From contig NZ_AFWV01000019.1 in assembly GCF_000223985.1 (NCBI RefSeq), forward strand, positions 1 through 64,000: DNA of 64,000 bases. The letters are read 5' to 3'. Below, in pieces: positions 45,136 to 54,668 of the stretch (positions are counted from its first letter, which is position 1; every line of letters starts with the position of its first letter). Under the pieces are notes generated by a model. It was given only the letters and a program-made list of their open reading frames with translations, searched no databases and was not told the DNA's origin. The position numbers and the translations under genes are program-made. Origin of the DNA: Thiocapsa marina 5811 (lineage in GTDB: Bacteria > Pseudomonadota > Gammaproteobacteria > Chromatiales > Chromatiaceae).

Positions 45136-47430
45136 ATGTTCTCCGGCATCCAAGCACGTCTGCTGCTGATCCTGGGCCTCGCGGCCCTGGCGATCACGCT
45201 CGCGAGCGCCATCGCCCTGATGGCGCTGCTGGAAGCCCGTGCCGGGGTGGCGACGGTCATGGAGCGCGAGCTGCCGGCGTCCAACGCGGCCTTGGTGCTG
45301 GCGCGTGTCGGCGAGCGGCTGGAGGATCGCGCGCCTGCGCTGCTGGCCGCGAAGGACGCCGAGGCGCGTCAACGCCAGACCGCTCTGATCAACCGTGACC
45401 TGCGCTCCCTGGCCAGCGAGACCGAGCGGCTGCGCGACCTGCATCCGGCCGGCAGCGACGGGGTCGCGGACATCGCCCGGCTGGCACCCGAGCTGGCGGC
45501 GAACCTGCGTGATCTGGCCCTGACGCTGGAGCAACAGGCAACCCTGGGTGTCGCCCTGCAAAACCAACGCGATCGACTGCTGGCCCTGCGCGAGCGCGTG
45601 CAGCAGATCCTGGGGCCGTCGATCCTGCTGGTGAGCGATGTCGTGGGACGGGATACGGACGTCGACCCGGGACTCTTTCGCCGCGCGGCCGGTGCCCAGG
45701 GACCCCTGTTGGATGCTGAGCGGTTGGCGGGCTCGGCCTTCAGCGACCTGCTGCTCGCGGCCGAATCGCCGAGCCTCGACCAGGTACGGGTGTTCCGTGG
45801 CTCCTTCGAGCGCACCCGCGGTCAGCTCACGGACCTGCTCCCGAGGATTCCGTCGGGACTGCGCCCGGAGCTGGCACAGGCGATCGCCGACCTGGAGGTC
45901 CAACTTCGCACCGACGGCATCTTCCGACTGCGCGAGCAGGAGATCGCGACCATCGAGGGCGCGGAGTCCCTGGTGACCGCGAGCCGCGGTATCGCCGCAG
46001 CGCTCAAGACGCGAGTGGATGCACTGGTGCACTCGGCCAGCGAGACCATCGCCCGGGCCGCGGACGCCATGGGCGACACCCTGCTGACCAATACACTGAT
46101 CTTCGTCGCCGTCAGCATCGCGGTGGTGCTGCTCGCGACGCTCATCTCCTACCGGTTCCTGGTACGCGACATCAGCCTGAACCTGCGTGCGGTCACCCGT
46201 GCGATGCAACGCCTCGCCGGCGGCGAGCGCGATGCCCGGGTACCGGCGATGGATCGGCGCGACGAGATCGGCGACCTGGCCCGGGTCTTCAACGTCTTCA
46301 AGGACAACGCCTTTCGCATGGAGACGGTGGAGGGGCAGCTGCGCCAGGCCCAGAAGATGGAGCTGGTCGGGCAGCTCACCGGCGGTATCGCCCATGACTT
46401 CAACAACATCCTCGCCGCCATCCTCGGCAATCTGATCTACCTCGAGCCGAAGCCGGGAGAGGACACCATACTTCGCGAGCGTTGGCAGCGAGCGATGGGT
46501 GCGACGGATCGCGCGGTGCGCCAGGTGGAGCGATTGCTCGCCTTCTCCCGGCGCCAACGACTCGCGCCCGAGGTCGTGGACATCAACGCTTTGGTCGGCG
46601 GGATGCTGGATCTGCTCGAGGTGAGCGTCGCGGAGGGTCACGAGCTGCGTGCCGTGCTCGCGCCGGACCTGCCCCCGGTGCGGGTCGACCCCGGACAGCT
46701 CGAGAACGCGCTCATGAATCTGGTCATCAACGCCCGCGATGCCTTGGACGGCGACGGTCGGATCAGCGTCACGACCGCAGCTGCCGGTGACGATGCCGTC
46801 GAGGTCGCGGTCGCGGATACGGGTCGCGGCATCCCCGCGGACGTCCTCGAGCGCGTCTGCGAGCCCTTCTTCACCACCAAGGCACCCGGCAAGGGCAGCG
46901 GACTCGGGCTCAGCATGGTGTATGGCTTCGCCCGCCAGTCCGGGGGCGAGATGCGGATCGAAAGCCGCGTCGGGGAAGGCACGACCGTGCGCATACGGCT
47001 TCCGGTCGCCGAGCCGTCAGCGACCGTATCCGAGCACATCGCAGAACCCGCCCGGGACGCGAATCCACCGCAGGGCCACGGCGAGTGCGTGCTGGCGGTC
47101 GAGGACGACGTGGATGTGCTGGCGACCACGGCCGATTACCTCCGCGGTCTCGGTTATCGCGTCCTGACCGCCGGCGACGGCTCGACGGCCTTGGATCTGC
47201 TGGAGCACGAGCCCGCGATCCGCCTGCTCTACACGGATATCGCGATGCCGGCACCTTGGGACGGGGTCACCCTGGCCCGCGAGGCGCGCTCGCGCCGGCC
47301 CGACCTGGCGATCGTGTTTACGTCCGGCGAGGCCCGCGAAATCAAGGACCCATCCGCCGAGCTGCTGCGCAAGCCGGTCGGTCGGGCGCATCTGGCGCAC
47401 GCGATCCGGCAGGCGCTCGATAGCGAGTAA
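45136..47430 (+). CDS. Hybrid sensor histidine kinase
   Basis: A 764-residue membrane kinase. TM1 spans about 5-27, a long helical periplasmic sensor about 28-314 and TM2 about 315-337, followed by HAMP. HisKA has His420 in GGIAHDFNNILAAILG. HATPase shows VINARDAL, DTGRGIP and GKGSGLGLSMVYG. A C-terminal receiver has Asp701 in LLYTDIAMPAP. The all-helical sensor resembles TorS-like four-helix sensors, which use a periplasmic binding protein. The gene converges with an OmpR-type regulator that is its probable partner; with its own receiver and no Hpt domain here, the relay is incomplete. Confidence 0.88.
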   Translation: MFSGIQARLLLILGLAALAITLASAIALMALLEARAGVATVMERELPASNAALVLARVGERLEDRAPALLAAKDAEARQRQTALINRDLRSLASETERLRDLHPAGSDGVADIARLAPELAANLRDLALTLEQQATLGVALQNQRDRLLALRERVQQILGPSILLVSDVVGRDTDVDPGLFRRAAGAQGPLLDAERLAGSAFSDLLLAAESPSLDQVRVFRGSFERTRGQLTDLLPRIPSGLRPELAQAIADLEVQLRTDGIFRLREQEIATIEGAESLVTASRGIAAALKTRVDALVHSASETIARAADAMGDTLLTNTLIFVAVSIAVVLLATLISYRFLVRDISLNLRAVTRAMQRLAGGERDARVPAMDRRDEIGDLARVFNVFKDNAFRMETVEGQLRQAQKMELVGQLTGGIAHDFNNILAAILGNLIYLEPKPGEDTILRERWQRAMGATDRAVRQVERLLAFSRRQRLAPEVVDINALVGGMLDLLEVSVAEGHELRAVLAPDLPPVRVDPGQLENALMNLVINARDALDGDGRISVTTAAAGDDAVEVAVADTGRGIPADVLERVCEPFFTTKAPGKGSGLGLSMVYGFARQSGGEMRIESRVGEGTTVRIRLPVAEPSATVSEHIAEPARDANPPQGHGECVLAVEDDVDVLATTADYLRGLGYRVLTAGDGSTALDLLEHEPAIRLLYTDIAMPAPWDGVTLAREARSRRPDLAIVFTSGEAREIKDPSAELLRKPVGRAHLAHAIRQALDSE

Positions 47431-47443
47431 ACTCAGTCGTGCT

Positions 47444-47462
47444 CCCGGGGCGTTGCCCCGGG
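47444..47462. terminator. GC hairpin between convergent kinase and regulator genes
   Basis: CCCGGGGC-GTT-GCCCCGGG, an 8-bp stem with a three-base loop, 14 bp past the kinase stop. No T run; terminator function is uncertain. Confidence 0.45.
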
Positions 47463-47602
47463 CTCGCGTGGTGAGCCCCGTTGGGGCAGCCGGAGACCAG
47501 CGGGTTCGATTCATGGCCACGTAAGGCTCCGTCCGATGGTGGATCAGGGAGCAGTCTGCGCCGATCGGTGGCTTATTCCGTGAGCCTGCCGGACGATTCT
47601 TT

Positions 47603-48346
47603 CTAATCAGGAACAGGAATGCGCTGCCCCGTCTGCTCCACATCGGCATCGAAGACATAGCCTGCTCCGCGCTCGGTTCGGATCAGCCGCGGGGCGTGGC
47701 TGTTGGACTCGATCTTACGGCGCAGGCGCATGATGAGGACGTCGATGGTACGGTCGAACACATCGGCCTCGAACGCATGGGTGCGCTCGAGGAGATGCTC
47801 GCGGCTTAAGACCCGGCGCGGTGCATCGAGGAAGGCCTCGAGCAGTAGAAACTCGGCATTGGTCAGGGACACCGGGTTGCCGTCCGGGTCGGTCAAGAGA
47901 CGCGCGGAGAGGTCCAGCATCCAGCCGGCGAAATGCCTGCAATCGTGCCGGGTGGATGGAGTCTGCGCGGGCATCGTCGCACCTGCGGATGTGCGTCGCA
48001 GCACGGCCTTGATACGTGCGATCAACTCGCGCGGATTGAATGGCTTGACCACATAGTCGTCGGCGCCGATCTCCAGCCCGACGATCCGGTCTACGTCCGA
48101 GCCCATGCCGGTGAGCATGATGATCGGGATCGTCGAGGCCGCGCGCAGGCGACGCGCGATCGTCAAGCCATCCTGATCGGGCAGGCGGATGTCGAGCAGG
48201 ATGATGTCGGGCGTGTGCTGCCGCAACAGCTCAGTCAGCTCCGAGTCGCTGCCGGCCTGCAGAACGTCCCAACCCTGTTGACGGACCTCGTGCGCGACAA
48301 GATCCCGGATGTCCCGGTCATCGTCGACGATGAGGACCTGAATCAA
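47603..48346 (-). CDS. OmpR/PhoB-family response regulator
   Basis: A 247-residue regulator: receiver with Asp52 in PDIILLDIRLPDQDG and Lys in DDYVVKPFNPRELI, then a winged-helix DNA-binding domain (NAEFLLLEAFLDAPRRVLSR and RTIDVLIMRLRRKIE). The start codon is TTG (48344-48346), overlapping the TGA of the upstream cyclic-nucleotide-binding gene as TTGA, so its translation depends on that gene. Its likely kinase is the convergent hybrid kinase. Target genes are unknown. Confidence 0.92.
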   Translation of the reverse strand: MIQVLIVDDDRDIRDLVAHEVRQQGWDVLQAGSDSELTELLRQHTPDIILLDIRLPDQDGLTIARRLRAASTIPIIMLTGMGSDVDRIVGLEIGADDYVVKPFNPRELIARIKAVLRRTSAGATMPAQTPSTRHDCRHFAGWMLDLSARLLTDPDGNPVSLTNAEFLLLEAFLDAPRRVLSREHLLERTHAFEADVFDRTIDVLIMRLRRKIESNSHAPRLIRTERGAGYVFDADVEQTGQRIPVPD

Positions 48347-48825
48347 TAGCGCCCGCCGGTCTTGTGCATGTAGTTCGCGAGCTCGTTGCGCTCGAGGTTG
48401 ACCCGCATCAGGTTCGTGTGGGTGATGCGGAAGATCGCGCGCATGACCTTGTAGACCAACCGCGGATGGGTCTCGACCAATGCCTCGAAATCATCGGGCT
48501 CCAGGGTCAGCACGCTGCTCTCGTCCTCCGATCGCAAGGCCGCCTTGCGGGCGGAGCCGTCGACGAAGGCGCGGGTGCCGGCACATTCGCCCGGCCGCAT
48601 CCGATACAGAGACTCCTCGACCCCGCCGACCGTCTTGCACACGCACAGACGCCCCTCCGCCAACAGAAACAAGGTGCGCCGCTGCTCGTCCTCCGACACC
48701 AGTAATTCACCGTTGGTCAGCCTGACGAGCCCCATGCGCTCCGCCAGAATCGACGCTTCCGTCTCGTCCAGCTCGGTGCCGAGCACCGAGCTGCGCAGTA
48801 TTGCCACCCGATCCATCTGATTCAT
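48343..48825 (-). CDS. Stand-alone cyclic-nucleotide-binding-domain protein
   Basis: A 160-residue protein holding only a CRP-type cNMP-binding beta-roll (TLFLLAEGRLCVCKT, LYRMRPGECAGTRAFVDGS, SSVLTLEPDDFEALVE) and a C-terminal dimer helix. No helix-turn-helix follows, so it is unlikely to bind DNA by itself. The start at 48825 has GGGAG upstream; an in-frame extension to 48960 lacks family similarity. It lies 148 bp downstream of napB on the same strand and is coupled to the response regulator. It may pass a small-molecule signal to it. Confidence 0.82.
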   Translation of the reverse strand: MNQMDRVAILRSSVLGTELDETEASILAERMGLVRLTNGELLVSEDEQRRTLFLLAEGRLCVCKTVGGVEESLYRMRPGECAGTRAFVDGSARKAALRSEDESSVLTLEPDDFEALVETHPRLVYKVMRAIFRITHTNLMRVNLERNELANYMHKTGGRY

Positions 48826-48972
48826 CGACCGATCTCCCGTTTCTCTCCGACACAAAGGACAACGTGCAGTCATCGTCCGCGAGCGCAGCAGGTGCGCACG
48901 CTGATGAAGGTCCCGTGAGTTTAGCGCGTCGGATCGGGATGTGCCCCGTCGGCGAGGCACGCCGGGGTGCGG

Positions 48973-49446
48973 TCAAGGCGCGTCGAAATCATTTCCGACC
49001 AGCAGATTCGCCTCGGTCTGCGGGACATGGCACTGGGTACAGAAATAGCGAGTCCCGATGATCTTTTTCTCGACCGTACCCGGATCGCTGCGCAGGCTCA
49101 CGTAATGACTCTCCGGCATCGGGGAGGGTTCGTCCGCGTCCTTGTCCTGATCCCAGAGATCCTGGTCGTGGTGACATTTCAGGCACTTGTTGTTCTTCAG
49201 CGTAATCAGGCCGGATTCCTCGATGCTGTGCGGGATCAAGGGCGGCGCATCCTCGAACGCGGTCGGCAGGGTCGAGTCGGCATCCTCGGGATCGATCGAA
49301 AGATACTCGAAGCTCACCGGGTCGGGGGAATCGAAGACGGTCCCGCCAAGATCGTCGTCGATCCAAGACAGGTCTTGTGCAAGGGCAAAGCTGCCGGCCA
49401 GAACGACCCCGACGACGAGCGTGATGGAACGGGGAAGCATGGTCAT
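48973..49446 (-). CDS. napB: Periplasmic nitrate reductase diheme cytochrome c subunit
   Basis: A 157-residue NapB with a signal peptide (ITLVVGVVLAGSFALAQ) and two heme c sites, CLKCH and CTQCH, each with the partner His nearby (HYVSLR region). It hands electrons to NapA. AAGGAGG gives a strong ribosome site and the ATG overlaps the napH stop (ATGA). It is the last gene of napDAGHB. Confidence 0.93.
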   Translation of the reverse strand: MTMLPRSITLVVGVVLAGSFALAQDLSWIDDDLGGTVFDSPDPVSFEYLSIDPEDADSTLPTAFEDAPPLIPHSIEESGLITLKNNKCLKCHHDQDLWDQDKDADEPSPMPESHYVSLRSDPGTVEKKIIGTRYFCTQCHVPQTEANLLVGNDFDAP

Positions 49447-50330
49447 GGGTGATCCTCCTTCGTGATGAGCGGATGCCGCACCGGAGCGGAGCCGGAAACC
49501 GGCGTGCTTAAGCGCCAACCGAATGCCAGGCTCTCCTCCGGGCAGATCGGGATACAACGCGCGCAATTCGTACATTCCCCCGAAAGGACCTGACCATCCT
49601 GCGCGAGCCTTTTGAGGTTCAAGACCTGCGGCTCCGGGCAGATCGCTTGGCATTTCCCGCAACCGTTGCAGCTGGCTTGATCGAATTTGACCCTGACCTG
49701 GGCCGTATAGCGCCCGACCGCCGAATAGAAGGCGCCGAGTGGACAGAGGTGGCCGCACCAACCGTGCTTCACGACAAGCCAGTCGAATAAAAAGAGACCG
49801 ACCAATGCGGTCCAGCCCAACCCCAAGCCGAAGATCATCTCCCGATGCATGGCACCGATCGGGCTGACCCATTCAAATGCCGGTAGCCCGATCAAGACCG
49901 ACAGCAGGAGTGCGAGTGCCAGCACCGTGTAACGCAGGTGACGTGGAAGCGCGAAGAGGTTCTTGCGCCAGGTCTTGCGATGCAGAAAGCCCGCGAAGTC
50001 GGTGACCGGATTTACCGGACAGACCCAAGAGCACCAGACCCTTCCCCCTAAGATGAGGAAAACGCCCAAGACCAGCGCTGCACCCAAGAGCACCTCGGAT
50101 TGAAGGACGTGTCCGGTCAGCAGGATCTGGAGCGTTGCGAATGGATCGGCGAGCGTCACTTGACCGAGGACCTCGGATGCACTGAGGTTTCCGCTCAACA
50201 CGGGGAGACCGAACAAGGACCAGCCCCAGTGCAGCGTCCCGAAGAACAGCAGCAAGACGCCGATCTGAACGATCCGACGCAGAATCAAATAGCGCCAACT
50301 CCAGAGGCGAGTTGTCGTGGCCTTAATCAT
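49443..50330 (-). CDS. napH: Quinol dehydrogenase membrane subunit NapH
   Basis: A 295-residue polytopic ferredoxin-type protein. Membrane helices are followed by the CxxxCP motifs WCSWVCPVNPV and WCGHLCPLGAF. Two [4Fe-4S] sets close the protein: CNGCGKCQAICPEP and CTNCARCIPICPEE. NapH pairs with NapG to move electrons from quinol to NapB/NapA. The start at 50330 (MIKATTTRLW) gives the usual N-terminus. It is coupled to napB. Confidence 0.94.
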   Translation of the reverse strand: MIKATTTRLWSWRYLILRRIVQIGVLLLFFGTLHWGWSLFGLPVLSGNLSASEVLGQVTLADPFATLQILLTGHVLQSEVLLGAALVLGVFLILGGRVWCSWVCPVNPVTDFAGFLHRKTWRKNLFALPRHLRYTVLALALLLSVLIGLPAFEWVSPIGAMHREMIFGLGLGWTALVGLFLFDWLVVKHGWCGHLCPLGAFYSAVGRYTAQVRVKFDQASCNGCGKCQAICPEPQVLNLKRLAQDGQVLSGECTNCARCIPICPEESLAFGWRLSTPVSGSAPVRHPLITKEDHP

Positions 50331-50349
50331 CGGATTGCAGGACCGAGGC

Positions 50350-50397
50350 GTGGCGCGGAGCGCCAAGGGATGCATGACACCGCCGGAGCGGTGTCAC
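50350..50397. repeat. GTGACACCGC hairpin repeat, copy 3
   Basis: TGGCGCGGAGCGCCA then TGACACCGC-CGGA-GCGGTGTCA (50375-50397), in the napH-napG gap. Confidence 0.75.
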
Positions 50398-50465
50398 GAG
50401 AAACGTAGGCGCGTCGCGGCGAATCTGGTAGCGCGTTTTGCGGCAGTGCTCGAAAGACCGGCGGT

Positions 50466-50520
50466 TAGGGTGGACGAGCGCGAGCGAAGTCCATCTAGCC
50501 CTGCGCCGGCGCTTCAGTGG
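50466..50520. repeat. GGTGGAC...GTCCA repeat, copy 3
   Basis: GGGTGGACGAGCGCGAGCGA followed by AGTCCAT and GCGCCGGCGCTTCAGTGG, matching the palindromic part of 21120-21178. Confidence 0.7.
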
Positions 50521-50529
50521 CTCTAGCTC

Positions 50530-50600
50530 ATGACACCTGCTCTGCGGTGTCACGCATGCCCCGTGGCGCTCTGCGCCACGCGCCGCGATCGCCGCAGTGA
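50530..50600. repeat. GTGACACCGC hairpin repeat, copy 4
   Basis: TGACACCTGCTCTGCGGTGT followed by CACGCATGCCCCGTGGCGCT and CTGCGCCACG; same order as 40875-40950. Confidence 0.75.
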
Positions 50601-50637
50601 CGGGCAAGGCCGGCGTTGCCTGCCGATTCCTCGCCAT

Positions 50638-51405
50638 CTAAAACTCCGCCTGATTCAGATAATCCAGCCCGGGCACCTGACCCTGCTCCGGTGCGGAATC
50701 CAGTCGTCCCTTCCGGGTTTCGCCTGCATCGGGACCGGACATCGCGCCTTCTGCCTGCTTCCATCCCATCCTGAAGTGGTCGCCGATCTTGCCTTGAATC
50801 AACTCGGCGGGAAGCACCTTGATGGCCGCGATCTCAGTCGGACAGGCGTTTTCGCAGATGCCGCAGCCCGTGCAGCCTTCGCTGAGGACCATGGGCAGAA
50901 GCATCGCGTGCTTGCTCAACTCACGCCGTCGGGTTTCGACATGAATGGCCTTGTCCCGGAGCGGGCAGACCCGATAGCAGATCTCGCAACGCAAGCCTTG
51001 CCAGGAGAGACAGTGTTCGGTGTCGATAAAGGCAAGACCCATCCGCGAATCCATCACCTCGTCGAGGGTCGGTGAGAGCGCACCGGTCGGGCAAGCCACC
51101 TTGCAGGGAATGTCGTGACACAGGTAGCAAGGGATCTCCCGCGGCTCGAAATAGGGTGTGCCCAGCGGAGCGCGGTCGGCCAAGGCAGCGAGCTTCAAGG
51201 TGTCGTATGGACAGGCGACGGCGCAACGTCCGCATTTGATGCAGAGCGCATTGAAGTCCGCATCCGGAAGCGCACCGGGCGGACGCAGGGCCAATGGCTC
51301 GGCGCGGGCGTTCTGAATGACGAGATACGACCAGAGCATACCGCCGCTCGTGGCGACGGCTGCGCCCTGGATGCTCTTCTGTATAAAACCGCGCCGCGTT
51401 GTCAT
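50638..51405 (-). CDS. napG: Ferredoxin-type protein NapG
   Basis: A 255-residue periplasmic iron-sulfur protein with a Tat-like signal (MTTRRGFIQKSIQGAAVATS). Four [4Fe-4S] cysteine sets are visible: CIKCGRCAVACP, CYLCHDIPCKVACP, CEICYRVCP and CTGCGICENACP. With NapH it forms the quinol dehydrogenase that replaces NapC. The start at 51405 is the Met of the Tat motif. It lies 93 bp downstream of napA. Confidence 0.94.
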   Translation of the reverse strand: MTTRRGFIQKSIQGAAVATSGGMLWSYLVIQNARAEPLALRPPGALPDADFNALCIKCGRCAVACPYDTLKLAALADRAPLGTPYFEPREIPCYLCHDIPCKVACPTGALSPTLDEVMDSRMGLAFIDTEHCLSWQGLRCEICYRVCPLRDKAIHVETRRRELSKHAMLLPMVLSEGCTGCGICENACPTEIAAIKVLPAELIQGKIGDHFRMGWKQAEGAMSGPDAGETRKGRLDSAPEQGQVPGLDYLNQAEF

Positions 51406-51498
51406 GGTCGGTGAGTCGCCGGACGTGATGAAAGCGCTCGGCTCGCTCGGATGCGTACATCGCACCCGAGCACCGTCGAAGAAGCCGAGGAGGCCGAC

Positions 51499-54243
51499 CT
51501 ACACCTTATAGATCTTGATCGCGGTCTTCTTGAAATCCTCCTCCTTGGAGATCGGACAGGTGGCGTCGATACAGAGCTTATTGACGAACACCGATTCGTC
51601 GAAGAAGGCCATGAAGCTATAGCCTCGCGGCGGACGATTTCGGCCTGTCGTCTCGATCACCGCCTTGATCTTGCCACGCCGGGACTCGATCCAGACCGCA
51701 TCCTGACTTTTCAGACCGCGCTCCTCGGCATCCTTCTCGTTCATGTCCAGGACCGCCGCCGGCATGGCCCGATGCAGCTCGGGGACGCGTCGCGTCATGG
51801 TGCCGGTATGCCAGTGTTCGAGCAGTCGCCCGGTGCAGAGCCAGAGGTCGTAGTTTCCGTCGGGTGATTCGACCGGCGCGGCATAGGGTCTGAAGAAGAT
51901 CTTCGCCTTGCCGGGGAATTTGGTCTTCTCCTGCGTCGTTGGACCCGTCAAATTACCGGTCACCAGCTCCTTCATCGCGCCGCCGTAGAACTCGATCTCC
52001 CCGTTCTTCACATAGGGGTCGTATTTGGCGTTGAAGCGCCACGGCGTCTCTTTACCGTCGACGACGGGCCACCGCAGCCCCCGCACATCGTCTTGATAAT
52101 AGACATCGAAGGGCGCGAGGTCGTGGTGATGACCGCGCCCGAAGGCGGCGTACTCTTCGAACAGCGCCTTTTCCACAAACCAATCCACACCGAGATGCTT
52201 GACCGTGTGATTGTCGTGTCCTTTGGCGACCGGATCGGGCCAGGCAAACGCCTTGTTCTCCGGTGTCTCGAAGAGCGCTTCATATAAGGTCATCTCGGGT
52301 CGATAACCCATCTCCTGCGCCGCCGACATCACGTCGGGGAGTTTTCCCTCTTCGAATCCCTCGTCCTCGAGACCGGGAATGGCCTGCTCCTTCCAGACCT
52401 CCGCCAGGGTAAGACGTTTGGAAAACTCGAGGATCTGCCACAGATCACTGCGCGCGTCCCCGGGCGGCGGCACCTGCTCGCGCCAGACCTGCGTGCGTCG
52501 CTCGGCGTTACCGTAGCCGCCCCATTTCTCGAAGATCATGGCGACGGGCAGGATCAGATCGGCGACCTTGGCCGAGATGCTCGGATAGGCATCGGAGACG
52601 ACGATGAAGTTGTCCTGCTCGCGTGCCGCCTTCAGCCAATGGTTGGCATTGGCGACATGCTGGAACGGATTATTGACCTGCACCCAGATCCACGAGATGG
52701 AGCCGTCTTCCAGATCACGCATGATCTTGGTGATGTGGCTCCCGGGTTTCGGGTTGAGCGTCTTGGGCGGCAGCTTCCAAGTCTGCTCGGTGATGTCTCG
52801 ATGCTTGGGGATGTTCACGACCATGTCGGCCGGCAAACGGTGACTGAAGGTGCCGACCTCGCGCGCGGTGCCGCAGGCGGAGGGCTGGCCGGTCAGGGAG
52901 AAGGGGCTGTTGCCGGGCTCGGCGATCTTCCCCAACAAGAGATGCACACTGTAGATCTGCTCGTTGACCCAGGTTCCGCGCACATGCTGATTGAAGCCCA
53001 TGGTCCAGAAACTGACCAGCTTGCGCTTCGGGTCGGCGTAGAGATCCGCCAGACGCACGAGCTTGGCCTTGAAGGCATCCAAAGATTCTTCGGAGTCGCC
53101 CTTGGCCAGCTCGGCGACAAAATCCAGGGTATAGGGCTCGACCCCGGTCTTGAAGTCATCGAAGCCGACCAGCCAGTGTTTTCCCGCGGTCGCGGTATTG
53201 CTCTGTGCGATCGTGTGCACCTGCTCGGGATCCAGTCCGAGCCCGATCGCCTCGTCCCGCGTCAGTGTCACCTCGACCTCGCGCGCCTGGATATCCTTCT
53301 CGGCTTCGAACGCGAACTTATCGGTCGCACGCATCCCGTAACCGATGTCTGTGGGCCCGGCGCAAAAGACACAGTGCGCATCGACGAAGGCTTGATTCAC
53401 GGCATCGCGTTGGATGATCTCGCGCGCAAGGTAGTTCAGCAGTGCCGTGTCGGTGTTCGGTTTGATGATGATCTCGAGATCCGATCCTTCCGATGTCATG
53501 TTTCGAAAGGTCGTGATATTGACGACCTTCATCTCGGGATGACTTAGGCGGCGGTCGATCACACGTTGCCAGAGGACCGGATGGGCCTCGGCCATATTCG
53601 CGCCCCAGGCAACGGCCGTATCCGTGTATTCGATGTCGTCGTAGTTGCCGGGCGGCTCGTCGATGCCGAAGACCTGCATGAATGCCGCCACCGCCGAGGC
53701 CATGCAATTGCGCGCATTCGGATCGATGTTGTTGCTGCGAAAACCGGCCTTCATCAGCTTGGTCATCGCATAGCCTTCCTGGATCAACCATTGGCCGGAG
53801 CCGATGACGCCGATCCCGGTCGGACCTTTTTCCTCGTAGGCCTTCTTGAACTGGATCGCCATCTCGTCGAAGGCCTGATCCCAGGTCACCGGCGTGAACT
53901 TGCCCTTCTTGTCGAACCGGCCGTCGGTCATCCGCATCAAGGGCTGCGTCAGGCGATCCTTGCCGTAGAGGATCTTGCCGTTGAAATAACCCTTCACACA
54001 GTTCAGACCGCGATTGACCGGGGCGTCTGGATCGCCCTTGGTCGCGACGATCTTGCCGTCTTGGGTCGCGATCATGATCCCGCAACCCACGCCGCAGAAG
54101 CGGCAGACGCCTTTATCCCAGCGCCAGTCCTGCTCGGTCTCGGCCGCCGCCACGGCGGCGATGCGGCTGATCGGGATTCCGACGGAAATGGCCGTCGCGG
54201 CTGCAACGCCAGATTTCAAAAAGGTACGGCGGCTAAGCTCCAT
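51499..54243 (-). CDS. napA: Periplasmic nitrate reductase catalytic subunit
   Basis: A 914-residue molybdopterin enzyme reducing nitrate to nitrite in the periplasm. It has a Tat signal ([12 protein letters not shown]), a [4Fe-4S] site at Cys47, 50, 54 and 82 (CRFCGVGC ... NCVKG) and the Mo-ligand Cys180 in [10 protein letters not shown]. At 914 residues it is longer than enteric NapA (about 830) and resembles the longer forms known from Epsilonproteobacteria. Two ATGs are in tandem (54243 and 54246) behind AGGAGG; the second gives better spacing. It is second in napDAGHB. Confidence 0.94.
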   Translation of the reverse strand: MELSRRTFLKSGVAAATAISVGIPISRIAAVAAAETEQDWRWDKGVCRFCGVGCGIMIATQDGKIVATKGDPDAPVNRGLNCVKGYFNGKILYGKDRLTQPLMRMTDGRFDKKGKFTPVTWDQAFDEMAIQFKKAYEEKGPTGIGVIGSGQWLIQEGYAMTKLMKAGFRSNNIDPNARNCMASAVAAFMQVFGIDEPPGNYDDIEYTDTAVAWGANMAEAHPVLWQRVIDRRLSHPEMKVVNITTFRNMTSEGSDLEIIIKPNTDTALLNYLAREIIQRDAVNQAFVDAHCVFCAGPTDIGYGMRATDKFAFEAEKDIQAREVEVTLTRDEAIGLGLDPEQVHTIAQSNTATAGKHWLVGFDDFKTGVEPYTLDFVAELAKGDSEESLDAFKAKLVRLADLYADPKRKLVSFWTMGFNQHVRGTWVNEQIYSVHLLLGKIAEPGNSPFSLTGQPSACGTAREVGTFSHRLPADMVVNIPKHRDITEQTWKLPPKTLNPKPGSHITKIMRDLEDGSISWIWVQVNNPFQHVANANHWLKAAREQDNFIVVSDAYPSISAKVADLILPVAMIFEKWGGYGNAERRTQVWREQVPPPGDARSDLWQILEFSKRLTLAEVWKEQAIPGLEDEGFEEGKLPDVMSAAQEMGYRPEMTLYEALFETPENKAFAWPDPVAKGHDNHTVKHLGVDWFVEKALFEEYAAFGRGHHHDLAPFDVYYQDDVRGLRWPVVDGKETPWRFNAKYDPYVKNGEIEFYGGAMKELVTGNLTGPTTQEKTKFPGKAKIFFRPYAAPVESPDGNYDLWLCTGRLLEHWHTGTMTRRVPELHRAMPAAVLDMNEKDAEERGLKSQDAVWIESRRGKIKAVIETTGRNRPPRGYSFMAFFDESVFVNKLCIDATCPISKEEDFKKTAIKIYKV

Positions 54244-54308
54244 CATTCCTCCTCGATCTCGTTCTATTTCTTGATCGCTCACCCGCTCAAGTCGGGTAAG
54301 GATGCGGT

Positions 54309-54587
54309 TTAGGATTCGGCCATCTCCGCAGGGATCGCATCCCGTTCCGGCGGTGTTTCGTCGAAGACGTGGTAGACCATCTCGGCCAGCATCACGCCGG
54401 GTAATGCCTTGATGCGGCAGAGTGCGGCGACCTCCCCTTCGACCGTCTCGGCCTCCTGTACGACCACGATCCGCCCGGTCGCAGGCTCCACGTGATGGAC
54501 CTCGACGCCGGGCAACACATTGAGCGCTCGCGTTGCGTCCTCGACTCGGGCGGGCGGGACGACGACCAGGATGCCTGAGAGATTCAT
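54309..54587 (-). CDS. napD: NapA chaperone NapD
   Basis: A 92-residue ferredoxin-fold protein that binds the Tat signal of NapA before export. Typical features: the N-terminal [39 protein letters not shown] and the C-terminal [16 protein letters not shown]. It is the first gene of the nap operon, behind a perfect FNR box. Its TAA stop is part of a TAAACCGC repeat terminus. Confidence 0.92.
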   Translation of the reverse strand: MNLSGILVVVPPARVEDATRALNVLPGVEVHHVEPATGRIVVVQEAETVEGEVAALCRIKALPGVMLAEMVYHVFDETPPERDAIPAEMAES

Positions 54588-54626
54588 CGGTGGGTTTCCG
54601 GGCTCGGTTTGGTTTTGACTGTCCGG

Positions 54627-54668
54627 ACGCTAGCGCCGCAGCTGACGAGAAACCTTGATTCTCATCAA
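54627..54668 (-). promoter_or_regulatory. FNR/ANR-dependent nap promoter
   Basis: A perfect TTGAT-TCTC-ATCAA palindrome (54655-54668) centred about 74 bp upstream of napD. A TAGCGT at 54632-54627 (minus strand) sits where the -10 would fall for a class II site at -41.5, putting the start near 54620. The FNR box match is exact; the -10 is weak and inferred. Low oxygen would induce nap. Confidence 0.75.

Larger units (their letters stand above)
50331..50637. other. Repeat-bearing gap inside the nap operon
   Basis: 307 bp between napH and napG with no gene. It contains two GTGACACCGC hairpin elements (50350-50397, 50530-50600) around a GGTGGAC repeat (50466-50520). Such structure inside an operon could lower expression of napH-napB relative to napA-napG. 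Confidence 0.55.
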
